A stretch of DNA of 64,000 nt from Rhodamnia argentea (GCF_020921035.1 NC_063153.1:10726001-10790000); one strand, 5' to 3'; numbered from the stretch's first letter, positions 1 to 9,784 are shown. Notes: generated from the sequence alone by a model not told the origin. Translations and numbers: made by a program.

Positions 1-530
1 TTCATATTTTGATCAATTTTTATTTTCCATATTTTTTATCAAGAGCTGCTAAATAATTAAATCAAACTTTAATTTTTGGCTTTGAGATAAGGTTTCACTC
101 ATACTATTTAGATAAAATGGCAAATAATTTTGTGTTCATAAGCTATCATATATAAAAAATTTCTTGTGAATAGAATTATGAGTCCATAAATTAAAATTGG
201 CAATAACTTCCAGGCAAAATGATAATAAGATATGATAAATTGATATCATGATGGGTGTAATGGAGCATTTGTATTATGAAATTAATGAGAAATAGGATAG
301 AAATAAAGGCAACTTTGTGGACTAGCCTCATAAAGAAAGTAAAAATAAATTGAAGAGAGAAGAGAAGGGTATGTCGGTATGTTAATTAAAAAAGGAGTGT
401 CGAAGCTAAAATAGGGGTGGAAATAGCGCTGCCCATAATTTATAGCGTCACTTTAGTTTTGTCTTACGTGATGGTCTTCTTCTAGCTTCCAAGCGGGCGG
501 TCGTCTTCAAGTCCGAATCACACACGCCAA
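1..530. other. AT-rich intergenic DNA, nothing recognised
   Basis: No long open frame and no repeat ends could be recognised here. The stretch is AT-rich with short A and T runs. It precedes a GC-rich gene fragment that begins around 535. Confidence 0.5.
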
Positions 531-559
531 TAATTGCTGATGGGAAGCCCTTGCCGACA

Positions 560-803
560 TCATCAGTGGTCCTGCCGCCGCCTCCTCCTCCGACCTTGTC
601 TTCTTACTCTGCAACACCGCCCCTTCTCCTTCTCCATCTCCTGCCTCTCCTCCGGCGACGTCCTGCTCGACACCTCCCCGTCCGACCTGTACAGTTTCAT
701 CATCTTCAAGGACCAGTACCTCCAGCTCTCCTCCTCCTTCCCTCTATGGAATCGGAAAGCACACGAAGCCGTCGCTCCGGCTCCAGCCCAACCAAACCCT
801 AAT
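560..803 (+). pseudogene. GH31 alpha-glucosidase N-terminal fragment
   Basis: Fragment of a glycoside hydrolase family 31 gene (alpha-glucosidase/alpha-xylosidase type, a secreted cell-wall or storage-glycan enzyme). The readable pieces are [14 protein letters not shown], then [19 protein letters not shown], then [16 protein letters not shown], then [20 protein letters not shown]. They match in order the N-terminal beta-sandwich of plant GH31 proteins, where FKDQYLQ and LYGLGEHTK are hallmark blocks. The pieces lie in different frames, so at least two frameshifts separate them. Nothing of the catalytic barrel follows: sequence after 803 is unrelated AT-rich DNA. GC content is much higher than the flanks. 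It is a dead stub of a host gene that presumably has intact copies elsewhere. Confidence 0.75.
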
Positions 804-931
804 TGATTAATCAACAAATTATTGCTACTGTCATTTAATTGAATTTGATTCCACTATTGACTTGCTTTATGAGTTTATTCTCTCATGGAGATGACACTGG
901 TCAACACTCTTCACTGATTAATCAACAAATT
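804..931. repeat. 17-bp direct repeat pair around a short insert
   Basis: The 17-mer TGATTAATCAACAAATT occurs at 804-820 and again exactly at 915-931. The 94 bp between them show no recognisable element. This may be a target-site or slippage duplication immediately downstream of the GH31 stub. Confidence 0.55.
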
Positions 932-999
932 GTGCGTGTTAAGCTCAACTGGGAAGAAATCTTAAAGGCATTGCATGTTTTCCTCTGAAAACCACAGCT

Positions 1000-1285
1000 T
1001 CCCGACCCCCAGCCAAAGCCAAATTTTCGAAAAAAAGGAAAAAAAAGAATAATTAAAAAATAATTTTAAAAAAATTAATAATAAGATATCCACGTTAGCA
1101 CCGGCCATCCTACGCAATCTTGTCGGCGTCCACGTCGGTGATTTCCGGCCAAAATTGACCGGATAGACTAAATTGGTACCAATGCAAAAAGGTTTATGAC
1201 TGTATTGGTTTAATTGCAATATTTAGGACTGAAGGCGTACCAATGAATAGATTTAGAACTTTTTTGGTACTTTTTCCCATTGTTG
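1000..1285. repeat. Right-end fragment of a dispersed inverted-repeat element family
   Basis: The segment ending near 1285 resembles the right arms at 3600-3735 and 21724-21780. Shared words include GACCGGATAGACT, TTGGTACCAATGCAAAA and AGGTTTATGACTG. No matching left arm is seen nearby, so it is a truncated copy. The complete relative in this window is at 21053-21780. Confidence 0.55.
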
Positions 1286-2290
1286 GTGTGGTTTACAGAT
1301 TTATCATTGGTTGATTGCCACGTGAAAGAATTTGGTTACATATTTACCTTCAAGTATACATGTCCATAATCCGTTTGTGAGTGTACAAAAGTCCTGTTGT
1401 GCTAGCGGTGGATCTAACAATTTTATATATATATAATTTTCTCGGTTCGTATACATAAAGAGCACACAACAGGAGCGTTAAGGTTTTCTCTCTATGAGTT
1501 TTTTTGGGAAAGTTCTTTAAGAGAAATTATAAGATAACAATTGTAGGTTTGTTTTGAGTGCTATATGGGATTGGGAAATACTTGGGAGATGATCGAGCAA
1601 TTATAATTCTGCAATTCTCCAAAATTGAAAGTGGCTTTCTTTGCGATGACTCTCTCCGTGAAGTAAGTATCCACGTTTCGACCAAATCACATAAAGCTAC
1701 GGTGTCCTTATTGTCTTTTTATTGGTTTCTTTAATACTTTCTTCTTCTCGATTTATGTTTCAATTGCAAGATTTATTAACTTCTATTACACACATTGAAC
1801 TAATGCATTATGGAAATTGGAGCAACATGTGATGGTGAACAACTAATTTGATTTGCACATATTAACAAATTGGCTGCTGAAGTAGCAAAAAGCCAGCTTA
1901 GCTGATAAGGACCGTGGAAGTAAAATTCTCGTAGTGAGCACATGGAATCAAAATCGCTTCACCACGTTGGCATAAGATGCTTAGAAGGTGGGGGACTGGC
2001 TACCTCTATCTTACAACCTAATCAACGGATTATAAAATTCAAAAAAGGAAAAAAAAATCAATATATAGAAACAACACAAGAGATAAGCCAACATAGTTTA
2101 TTGGAAGAATCTAATCATTAGTACGCAAATTACAATTTAGAAGAGAAGATGAAGCAAAGATAAGGGAACTTCATGTTGAGATTAGATCTCCATGAAATGC
2201 AAAACATAACCTCGATATCAAACACAATCTTGCTGAAATTATTGAAAGCATGCATAGTCAATCAACTAGAGGAATCACATCTTTCTCACT
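1286..2290. other. 3' flank of the first LFS-like gene
   Basis: No gene is recognised. The stretch from about 1425 to 2290 is diverged from, but alignable with, 5515-6070: both hold the words TTTCTCGGTT and GTATACAT, and an 'AATCAACTAGAGGAATCACA' block next to the stop codon. It is therefore the common downstream flank of two duplicated LFS-like genes, with indels between the copies. Confidence 0.5.
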
Positions 2291-2797
2291 TCACCCACTA
2301 GCTTCCTGAATTGCACTTTCGATCTTCTTGGCCATAGATTGGAGGCAAAAATCAAAGAAAGACCTCATATCTTGGAACCCCCAACCCTCGACAGGATCAG
2401 CCACAAAAGACCACTCAATCATGCACCCAACCATCTTACCATCCTCATCATTCATGGGCATCAATCTAATTGTGGCAACATAGAACTTCATCCCAAGATT
2501 GTTGTCCAAGACCTCATAGCTGAAGCACTTGTCACTAGGGTCCATCATGAGGAGCCGCTCGTTGGCCCACTTGACCTTGGACGAGTCTGAATCGTCGCCG
2601 GACATGGTGGAGGCAACGTACCGGACGAGGCCAGGCTGGCCCTGGACGCCCTCGACTCGGTGGCACGTGTCGAGGGTGGGAAGCAACTTGTGGAGGTTGC
2701 AGAAGTCCTCCAAGAGTGGCCACACTTGGTCTGGTGTTGGCCCTTTCAGCTCAGCAATGAGCTTGGCTTCCCATCTTGGTTGGGTTTCTTCTGCCAT
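2291..2797 (-). CDS. LFS-like SRPBCC-fold protein (copy L1)
   Basis: Single-exon gene for a 168-residue protein of the lachrymatory-factor-synthase-like branch of the Bet v 1/START (SRPBCC) superfamily; onion LFS is 169 residues. The family fold is a helix-grip pocket. In onion it rearranges 1-propenesulfenic acid, but plants without that chemistry have many homologues of unknown substrate. Seen here: the N-terminal PDQVWPLLEDFCNLHKLLP block, LVRYV with Arg59, and WANERLLMMD with Glu80; the onion catalytic Arg and Glu fall in these same two blocks. EWSFVADPVEGWG and a C-terminal helix follow. The start is the Met of MAEETQ at 2797. The frame stays open upstream, but a GA/CT repeat and a TATAAAT box there mark that part as 5' leader. 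It is the most diverged of the three whole copies. Substrate not known. Confidence 0.85.
   Translation of the reverse strand: MAEETQPRWEAKLIAELKGPTPDQVWPLLEDFCNLHKLLPTLDTCHRVEGVQGQPGLVRYVASTMSGDDSDSSKVKWANERLLMMDPSDKCFSYEVLDNNLGMKFYVATIRLMPMNDEDGKMVGCMIEWSFVADPVEGWGFQDMRSFFDFCLQSMAKKIESAIQEASG

Positions 2798-2800
<3 letters not shown>

Positions 2801-2833
<33 letters not shown>
2801..2833. repeat. (GA)n microsatellite in the 5' leader of L1
   Basis: About 16 perfect GA units directly upstream of the L1 start codon; on the coding strand this is a CT repeat, common in plant 5' leaders. It lies between the TATA box and the ATG, so its length would change only the untranslated leader. Confidence 0.9.
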
Positions 2834-2835
<2 letters not shown>

Positions 2836-2863
2836 TTGTTGGGTTTATCGCAAAGATGGAGAC

Positions 2864-2870
2864 ATTTATA
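2864..2870 (-). promoter_or_regulatory. TATA box of LFS-like gene L1
   Basis: TATAAAT on the minus strand, 67 bp upstream of the L1 ATG. Spacing leaves a leader of roughly 35-40 bases made mostly of the CT repeat. This supports the short 168-residue start over the upstream open frame. Confidence 0.6.
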
Positions 2871-3185
2871 AGAAGAGGCCCAAACAAGGGACAATTAGAT
2901 CCCTTTCTCTTGCGGTAGCTAGTTGATTCCCTTTCTCTTGTGGTAGCTAGATTCCCTTTGTCTTGGTATACAAACAAACAAGGGAAAAAAGGAGGAAGAC
3001 AGTCTATAAAGCTTCTAAATAAAATGAATGAGGACATTTTTTTTTTTTCACGTTTTGTGACCGTGAGCGAGAAGCATTTGGCTTTGTGCAGAGCCCAAGT
3101 GGTGTAATTGTCCATGCCAAGATGTTTTCAAAACTGGGAATACTCAGTGGTGAAGGAAAGTCAAATCTTGAATGTTAAATATTAA

Positions 3186-3735
3186 TGTGAAAAAATCACC
3201 AAAAACTGTAAACCGTGCCTATTGTAACACATTTATCTCGAACTTTTTTTTTGTGACACTAAAATCCCTAAACTTGTACCTATGACACGTTTTCCCAAGC
3301 TTTTCTTGTGACCAAAATTATATCCATATGGCATATTTACCCCGAATTATTTTTTTGTGACATCTAAAACCCCAAATTCATAGGCATGTGATACGGTTAT
3401 CCCAAATTTTAAGGTAAATATGTCACACGGATACAAGTTTATGATTTTTATGTAGTTTGGGGTAAATTTGTCGCATGCCTATGGCCAACGAGAGTGTCCT
3501 GGCCCTCACCCATCTAAGGGTTTGAAAAAAAAAATAAAAAGGAAAGGAAAAAATAAAAAAATCATACAAATTCAAAAATTATTAAAATATTATTTGCAAA
3601 AGTTCACGTCGGCACCAAGAGTGCTACGGACGCATTGGCCGGCCAAGTGGAATAAATTGGTACAAATGCAAAAGGTTTATGACTGAATTGACATAATTAC
3701 AATAAGTATAGAGCTATTTTGGTAATTCTCTTGTG
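3186..3735. repeat. Two overlapping dispersed-repeat fragments
   Basis: 3186-3480 is built of repeated phrases such as CCCTAAACTTGTACC, ATTTACCCC and TTTTTTGTGACA in both orientations, typical of a degenerate fold-back family. Related pieces recur at 4026-4170 and 50385-50510. 3600-3735 is a second right-arm copy of the family at 1000-1285 (AAATTGGTACAAATGCAAAA, GGTTTATGACTG). No coding potential is seen. Confidence 0.5.
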
Positions 3736-3769
3736 ATTCTGTTCAAGGAAGAGGGAAAAAAGACGCGGA

Positions 3770-4170
3770 AAAGAAAATTGACAAATGATAAAAATAGTAC
3801 AAAATGACAAATGTATCGGATTCTAAGTAGAAAGAAATTATTCAAATAATGTAAGTAAAATTTTTCGGTAGCTTAAAACTAACGACTTCATAAACAAATT
3901 CAACTTCATAATTTTACTAATTTAAGATCGATTGCATGTTTACTGCATATTTTAGAGCCTTTTGTGCACCTATCCATAAAAACACAAGCACTATAGGTCA
4001 AAAAAGACCGCACGTCTTTTAACGTGAGAGTTAATACCATAAAAAATTTCAAACTGGTATATATGTGATTAATTTGTCCCAAACTATTTTTTTTTATCAT
4101 TAAAACCAAACTAGTACACCTTTACCACAAATTATTTTTTTTACCATAAAAAAATCATAAACCGATGCAC
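3770..4170 (-). other. Decayed 3' flank of LFS-like copy L2, cut by a repeat fragment
   Basis: 3780-4000 aligns loosely with the downstream flanks at 6440-6620 and 10030-10200: all three carry a TTGATAAATGATAAAA-like word and a minus-strand stretch reading like FMRKCMKGFKIC. 4026-4170 belongs to the fold-back repeat family also seen at 3186-3480. No independent gene is evident. Confidence 0.45.
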
Positions 4171-4189
4171 GTCCTTTATCATTATTTTT

Positions 4190-4595
4190 CGATCGATGGC
4201 GAACGATCATCCGATCATGCATCCACCTTTGACGTCTCCGTCGCTAGAGTTAATCTTAATCGTCGACACGTATGAAATGGACCTCATGTTAGAGTCCACC
4301 ATCTCGCAAGTTAACCTTCGTTTGATCGGATCTACACTGAACAATCACTCGTTGAACCCAATTGATGGGGAGGGATTGTCGCCGACGGCGAGATTGGGAG
4401 GGAGAAGCCGGTGTCATATTGCCTGTAACCAGGCTCGCCGCACCTGCCATGGATTCTGTGGCGATCGGATAGGCCTGAGAATCATTTGTGGAGGTTGAAG
4501 AGGTCCATGAAGAGTGGCCATATCTGGTCTGCCCTGACCTTTGTGACCCTCGTAGACACCTTGCCTTCCCGCTTGGGACCTAATTGGGACTCCAT
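4190..4595 (-). pseudogene. Decayed LFS-like gene (copy L2)
   Basis: The start region reads MESQLGPKREGKVSTRVTKV, then DQIWPLFMDLFNLHK, aligning with MGSQFGHKWEGKVCARVTKA of copy L4. The rest of the gene can be followed on the minus strand down to the region matching TIEWSF, with substitutions, small indels and frameshifts. The C-terminal third (DPVEGW onwards) is gone: near 4190 the sequence passes into repeat DNA. This is a sister of L4 and L6 that died before their recent duplication, judging by its much greater divergence. Confidence 0.8.
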
Positions 4596-4742
4596 CTGAT
4601 TCACGCTTCAGTAACATTTTTTTTTTTGTTTGGCGCCAGAACATACATTAAAAGAAGGTAATTTTGAATGTCTTGTGATTGGGACATTCTCTCCAAGCAT
4701 ATCTAGTCGAGTACAAAATTTGGTAAAGTTTGATCCTAAATA

Positions 4743-5452
4743 AATTATACAAGGGAAAAGTACACTTTTTAGTGCCAAAAGTTATGTACGGAGATCACGT
4801 TGGTGCCAAAAGTTTTAATCGGATTACTTAAGTATCAAGTCGGAAACAAAATGGTCACTTTGGTGCCTCCGACAAAAAGTTCTAGCCATTCTCAATAAGT
4901 GGCACTTTTAATTAATTTTTAAAATTTAAAAGGCATTTTTTTAAGAAAAATGAAGTCCACGTGGGCTTCCACATGGACTTCAAAATTTTTTTAAAAATAA
5001 AATTATATTTTAAAAAATAAAAATTAACAGAAAATTTTTAAAATAAAAACTTTACTTAAAATAGATTGAAATAAGCACAAAAAAAAAAAAATGCATATCA
5101 AGTGGCGAGGGTTTGCTATAACCCTCGCCGCCTGATCTGCAATCCTTTTTTTTTTTTTTTGAATTTTTAGCTTTTTTTGAATTTTTCAGATTTTTTTTCA
5201 AATTATTGTAAATAAAAAATTCAAATTTTGAAAAAATGCCACGTGGACTTCTAGCGAGCCACGTCAGCATTGTATATTAATAAAAAAAAAAGTGCCATGT
5301 CAGATTTCCGGCGAAGTATATTGGAGTTAGCACTTAAGTGATCTTTTTTTAAAAAATTTGGCACTAAAATGATTCAATTGAAACTTTTAGCACCAAAGTG
5401 ATCTCCGTACACAACTTTTGGCACTAAAAGTGTCCTTTTCCCAATTATACAA
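4743..5452. mobile_element. Non-autonomous Mutator-like element (MULE-MITE) with 10-bp TSD
   Basis: Element body 4753-5442 (690 bp). Its first ~60 bp (GGGAAAAGTACACTTTTTAG...) are the near-perfect reverse complement of its last ~60 bp (...CTAAAAGTGTCCTTTTCCC). Both sides are flanked by the identical 10-mer AATTATACAA (4743-4752 and 5443-5452). Long inverted ends plus a 9-11-bp target duplication are the signature of Mutator superfamily elements. The interior is AT-rich with short 'CCACGTGG' phrases and holds no transposase, so it depended on another element. The intact target duplication points to a fairly recent insertion. Confidence 0.88.
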
Positions 5453-5479
5453 TGAAGAAAATTCAAGTTTCCTAGTGTT

Positions 5480-6070
5480 AGTCTTCAAGTCATATAAGAA
5501 AACATAGAAACAAAAAATTTCTCGGTTAGTATACATTAGAGCAAAGGATAGGAGTGTTAATGTTCTCTCTCTGTGATCTTTTCGAACGAGTTCTTCACGG
5601 AAGATTATGAGATACAATTGTAGATTTGCTTTGAGTGTTATATGGATTGGACTGAGAAACACTTTACAGTGATTGAGCAATTTTAACGCTTAAATCTCTA
5701 GATTCATAATGGTTTTCTTTGCGGGTGACTCTCTTCGGGGGAGTACATATTGACCCTCGACCTAACGACAAATATCACCAGTGTCCTTTTTATTCCTTGT
5801 TGATTTTTTTTTTTTTGGTGTTTTCTTTTTGTCGCATTAGGCTTGAATGGAAAAATCTATTGTCTTCCGTCATTTCCCAACACATAGTAAATTAGAGACA
5901 TCTAACAAACTCATTATGTAAATTAGGTTTGAATGGCAAAATCTATTGTCAGAAAAAAGTATGAAGCAAAGAAAAACGAGATTCATGCCGAGATTAGATC
6001 TTCAAGAAATGCAAAACACGATTTTAAGATTTCAAACGCAATCATATTGAAATTATTAAAGCATGCATAG
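5480..6070. other. Duplicated 3' flank of LFS-like copy L3
   Basis: Diverged copy of the downstream flank of L1 (compare about 1425-2290): both carry the TTTCTCGGTT...GTATACAT word and the conserved block at the stop codon. No gene seen. Confidence 0.45.
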
Positions 6071-6400
6071 TTAATCAACTAGAGGAATCACATCTTTCTC
6101 ACTCCACCCGCAAGCTTCTTGAATTCCACTTTCTATCTTCTTGGCCATATATTGGAGGTAAAAATTAACGTAAGTGCTCAAATCTTGGAGCCCCAAACCC
6201 TCAACTGGATCCGACACAAATGACCACTCAGTCACGCACCCAACCATGCTACCATCCCCATCATTCATGGGGATCACTCTAATTGTGGCAACATAGGACT
6301 TGAAGCCAATATTGCCATCCAAGACCTCATAGCTGAAGCACTTTTCTCTAGGGCCCATCATGAGGAGCCGCTCATTGGCCCAATTGAGCTGTCTACTGTG
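6071..6400 (-). pseudogene. LFS-like gene missing its 5' half (copy L3)
   Basis: The minus-strand frame covers WANERLLMMGPREKCFSYEVLDGNIG to the C-terminus, closest to L1 (WANERLLMMDPSDKCFSYEVLDNNLG). Upstream of about 6400 the sequence switches abruptly to the downstream flank of copy L4, so the N-terminal half (including the RYV block) is lost. The L1 stop codon is not conserved: here translation would continue into WSEKDVIPLVD. The breakpoint coincides with the left end of the 3.1-kb duplicated segment (6391), suggesting the duplication or an earlier rearrangement cut this gene. Confidence 0.8.
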
Positions 6401-6770
6401 GCCAACGGTGGGAACGATTGATAATGATGATTTTGTTTGAGCAAGAGGGAAAATGAAAAAGGAAAAGAATTGATAAATGATAAAATATAACAAAATTACC
6501 TACGTTAAAAATGTTTGATTGCACGATTTTACTAATTTTTAGATTGATTGCACTTCTATCGCAAATTTTGAAACCTTTCATGCACTTACGCATAAAAGCA
6601 CAAGCAGTACCTGTCGACCAACCCCGCAGCCTTTTATTACATGGACGTGTATGAAGGGACAAAAGATAAAAATGGAAAAAAGGGACTTGCATCACACCAA
6701 CGAAAGGCCCAAAACCAGCATTAAACAAAAGCAGACTACATAAAATCAAGCACCATAGTTATTGGCTAAT

Positions 6771-7280
6771 TTAATTCGCAAATGAATCCTCCATTTTCTT
6801 AGCCATGCCTTGCAACCCCGCCTCATATACTTCCCTCACCAAATCCTCGCGCACCCACCCTTCCACTGGATCGACGGAGAACGACCACTCGATCGTGCAC
6901 CCGCCGTCGCCAACGCCGTCGCTGGAGACGACCTTGACCGTCCCTAGATACGAATTGAACCCGATGTTACTATCCAGCATATCATAGCTTAGGCTTCGCT
7001 CGACAGGATCTATATTGATCAATCGCTCCTTGGCCCAGCTGACGGGACGATTCTTGCCGACGTCACCGGCACCTTCGGACGAGAGGGAGAAGCCGGAGCA
7101 GTACCGCACGCAACCGGGCTCGCCGTTCTCCCCTTGGATGCCGTGGCAATCGGATAGGCCTGGGAACCATTTGTGGAGGTTGAAGAAGTCCGTGAAGAGA
7201 GGCCATATCTGGTCTGCACTGGCCTTTGTGACTCTAGCGCAGACCTTGCCTTCCCACTTGTGACCAAATTGGGACCCCAT
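6771..7280 (-). CDS. LFS-like SRPBCC-fold protein (copy L4)
   Basis: Single-exon gene, 169 residues, the same length as onion LFS. Blocks in order: GHKWEGKVCARVTKASADQIWPLFTDFFNLHKWFPGL, GCVRY (Arg59), SWAKERL (Glu85), LSYDMLDSNIGFNSYLGTVKV, CTIEWSFSVDPVEGW, and a C-terminal amphipathic helix ending DSFAN. Arg59 and Glu85 sit where the catalytic pair of onion LFS lies, so the pocket looks competent, but the substrate is not predictable. The start Met at 7280 is preceded by a TATATATG box about 45 bp upstream. No signal peptide or membrane segment is seen, so it is probably cytosolic. A near-identical copy (L6) lies 3.6 kb to the right. Confidence 0.88.
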   Translation of the reverse strand: MGSQFGHKWEGKVCARVTKASADQIWPLFTDFFNLHKWFPGLSDCHGIQGENGEPGCVRYCSGFSLSSEGAGDVGKNRPVSWAKERLINIDPVERSLSYDMLDSNIGFNSYLGTVKVVSSDGVGDGGCTIEWSFSVDPVEGWVREDLVREVYEAGLQGMAKKMEDSFAN

Positions 7281-7323
7281 TTATGCCAACACTTCAATGA
7301 GAAGATATTGAATGCAGAGCTTA

Positions 7324-7331
7324 CATATATA
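7324..7331 (-). promoter_or_regulatory. TATA box of LFS-like gene L4
   Basis: TATATATG on the minus strand about 45 bp upstream of the ATG at 7280. The same box, with the same flanking CCAAGAGTC word, is kept in the duplicate at 10915-10922. Confidence 0.55.
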
Positions 7332-7359
7332 GACTCTTGGGATGGTGCTTGAACCTCCA

Positions 7360-7880
7360 CGTGGCACTTAATTATTGGTTGAGATTACAACTCTCAATAA
7401 TGACATAACGACAGGTATGGAAAGATTATAAATTAGTAATTGCAGCTCTCATGAAGTTGGCGCACCCACCAATCTCTTCAGGACAATTATTTTAGGGACT
7501 ACTGCTGACAAGTCGGTTATAAAATACTGTGCAAAATACAGATCAACGATACAAAAGCTTCGATACCTCACTTCAAGCGCGGATTATTGCTACGGGAGCT
7601 TATCTTGCCATTTAAAGTTGAGAGAAAATATTTTTCTTCTCTTCATCTTAAGAAATACCTTGAAAAAATTTTATATCTCAAAATTCAGACGGACTAGTTT
7701 AAGGACTTGCTCAAGTCCGGAGTAATTGATGCTCACGTTTTCAATATAATGATAATGTTAAAAAAAAAAAATTACGTTGACCTAAGAAGTAGGGGTTTTA
7801 GTTGTCTCCCTCATAGCAGGCATTGGTTAAATTATATTCCAAATCGTTATCTAAATATGGGAGAAACGACGGGAGGGTGA
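7360..7880. other. Upstream region of L4
   Basis: Non-coding. It is well matched by 10960-11480 in the second duplication unit. It includes GAGATTRCAACTCTCAAT and TAAATTAGTA words, but I recognise no specific regulatory motif. Confidence 0.4.
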
Positions 7881-8880
7881 CAACTCTGTATGTACTAACT
7901 GTTATATGATTCATCAATTTTTAATTAAGTGACTTTCCAATTTCGTTTTCAATTAAATTACCGATTAGTTTTTTCGCTACCAACTCTTATGTAAGTTACC
8001 GCTAATGTTTATCTCATTCAACTTGGATTATTGGTTACCAACTTTTATTTGTATTCTTATAAACGCCTCAAATTTATCAACTCTTATATAAATTAACAAA
8101 CATTTATCTATGTGACTTACTAGCTTAAATCCGATTAGGTTACATTAATTGTGATGTATCAAGTCTCATTTTGGTTGCTTACCAAGTTAGATTGGTCACC
8201 AATTTTTTTTTTTTCCGATCAGGTTATCAACTAGTTTTGCGTTATCTACTTTAATTGGCTGTTTTAAATTACTAACTTCTCTTATCTCAACAAAAGACCT
8301 CTTATGTTTTACTTTCCTTTCTTTACTAATGGCTTAAGTTTACTAACAACTATTATACAAACTTTCCAACATTTCTTTGAGTAAACTACTTCTTTTCTTT
8401 GATTATGTTACAAATAGTTTTAGTTCATCAAATCTCATTAAATTGTTTAGGCGTTAGATATTTGTCTTTTGCTCATATTCACCAACTTTTCTACTGAGTT
8501 ACCACTTCTATTTGTCTTTCTTTTCAACTTTCGAAACTTACCAACTGTTTTTAGAAATTACTAACCTCAATGTTGATTACCAACATTTCTCCGTTTAAAA
8601 CACCAACTAGTTTACATCATCGACTCTTCTTTGAGTTAATTACCTATGCTTTTTCCCCAAATTACCAATTTTTTTTAGTGCTGACAATAAAACCCTCTCA
8701 TATCTTTCACAAAATATTGTTTTCTTTTTCTTATTAACGCCTCAAATCTATCCAGTATTCAACGAAATCACCAACATTTTTTTGCATGACTGGAGTTACC
8801 AACTAATTTTGAGTTACCAACTTTCATTTGAGTTGCTCGCCAATGTCTAGTTATTCCTTTTTAAATTTATCAACTTTTCT
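7880..8880. repeat. Degenerate TACCAACT-rich tract (unit 1)
   Basis: About 1 kb in which the phrase TACCAAC(T) or its variants (TATCAAC, CACCAAC, TACTAAC) recur roughly every 20-40 bp, linked by T-rich spacers such as TTTCATTTGAGTT and TTTTTCCG. The strand bias is strong (pyrimidine-rich plus strand) and the repeat length is irregular, so it is either a very old tandem repeat or a biased low-complexity tract. The duplicate is at 11500-12510. Confidence 0.6.
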
Positions 8881-8900
8881 ATTTGGTTTATCACTTTTAA

Positions 8901-9032
8901 ATGAAGGTTGAAGAAATCTTGCAGAAGCTGCCATATCTGGTCGGGACTACAGCTTCTCACTATTTCCTTCCCATTTTTTCCTTTGCTCACTAGCCAAATG
9001 GCCACAGGAATAGAGGCTTCATCAATTAGCAT
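8901..9032 (-). pseudogene. 5' stub of an LFS-like gene (L5)
   Basis: The minus-strand frame from the Met at 9032 reads MLIDEASIPVAIWLVSKGKN, then SPDQIWQLLQDFFNLH, matching the N-terminal SADQIWPLFTDFFNLH block. It stops matching after FNLH and runs into the TACCAACT-rich tract, which therefore replaced the rest of the gene. The same stub recurs at 12518-12649. Confidence 0.65.
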
Positions 9033-9420
9033 CTAGCTTCCGTTTATTTTGTGAAAAATTAATGATTTTGAAAAATATTCTCTTAAAAACAATCGCCTGT
9101 ATCTCTTACAAAAATGAATGAACGAAACAATTTTCATCGTTCAGGATAACATTTATACATAAATTGTCGCAGACAAGCCATGCAAGCGATTCTTTTAGGA
9201 AAATATTTTCCAGATCATTCATCTTCCGCGAAACAAACGAAGCCTTAGCATTAGATGCACAATATTGAAATACTGAAGGCACTAGTTGTCGGGGCATGAG
9301 AAGGTATATTTCGCATTGCCAATGGGAATCAAAGGGTTGGACTATGCTCTTCTTAGCGACAGCATTTCTTGTCTGTGTGTGAGAAGGCAAATTCCGGAAG
9401 TGGCATGGGAATCGTGTAAG

Positions 9421-9440
9421 CTCTCTCTCTCTCTCTCTTC
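9421..9440. repeat. (CT)n microsatellite at the duplication boundary
   Basis: Short CT repeat at the right edge of duplication unit 1. The equivalent tract at 13040-13064 is longer. Similarity between the two units ends just beyond it. Confidence 0.7.
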
Positions 9441-9490
9441 TCGTTGGGGATTTCGGAGGAGAAGAGGTGGAGGACAATCGGAGCATCACG

Positions 9491-9571
9491 ATGGACGCTC
9501 CCCATCCATCAGAGTTCTCTCCATCTTCTGATATCTTTCCATCTTTGATGGTTTCACCACATAGCCAACAG
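9491..9571 (+). other. Possible orphan first exon
   Basis: An ATG after the CT tract opens MDAPHPSEFSPSSDIFPSLM and runs 27 codons to CAACAG|GTTTTAG, a plausible splice donor. No downstream exon is recognised before the right duplication unit, and the segment is absent from the end of unit 2. It may be a captured exon or chance. Confidence 0.2.
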
Positions 9572-9784
9572 GTTTTAGATTTCTACTTTCAAATGTTTGA
9601 TTTTGTTTTGATCTGTTCAAAGGAAAAGGATTTTGATGGAGTTCCATTCTTCTTTTTCCAATTTAAGATGTTAAAGTAAGCGCGCTCTTTGATGACTACA
9701 AGGAGACTCGATGAGAGGGCCGGCGCAGGTGGTGGTGGTGGTGGCTGTGTCGGCCGCAATGGATGCACGTAGACATGGCTAAAT

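Larger units (their letters stand above)
6391..9448. repeat. Segmental duplication, unit 1 (3.1 kb)
   Basis: This stretch matches 9981-13065 in the same orientation and gene order over its whole length, starting at a shared CTACTGTGGCC and ending at a CT microsatellite before CTTCTCG. It holds LFS-like gene L4, a long TACCAACT-rich tract and the stub L5. The encoded L4 and L6 proteins differ at about 14 of 169 residues, so the duplication is recent on the scale of this cluster. Confidence 0.85.

Noticed and set aside
2529-2926. Plus-strand open frames across the first LFS-like gene
   Set aside because: They are antisense shadows of the minus-strand LFS-like coding sequence and the GA repeat (EREREREREE stretches); no protein family similarity.
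2798-3115. Long N-terminal extension of L1 (274-residue frame)
   Set aside because: It crosses the TATA box and the CT microsatellite, encodes a low-complexity SLSLSLSL stretch and is absent from the other copies; the 168-residue start fits the family length.
4625-4645. TTTGGCGCCAGAACA as a primer-binding site of an LTR element
   Set aside because: No LTR pair, polypurine tract or element coding sequence nearby; a chance match in the upstream region of remnant L2.
7880-8880. CRISPR-like or satellite array
   Set aside because: Word spacing is irregular, spacers are low-complexity and the host is a plant; there is no fixed repeat unit.
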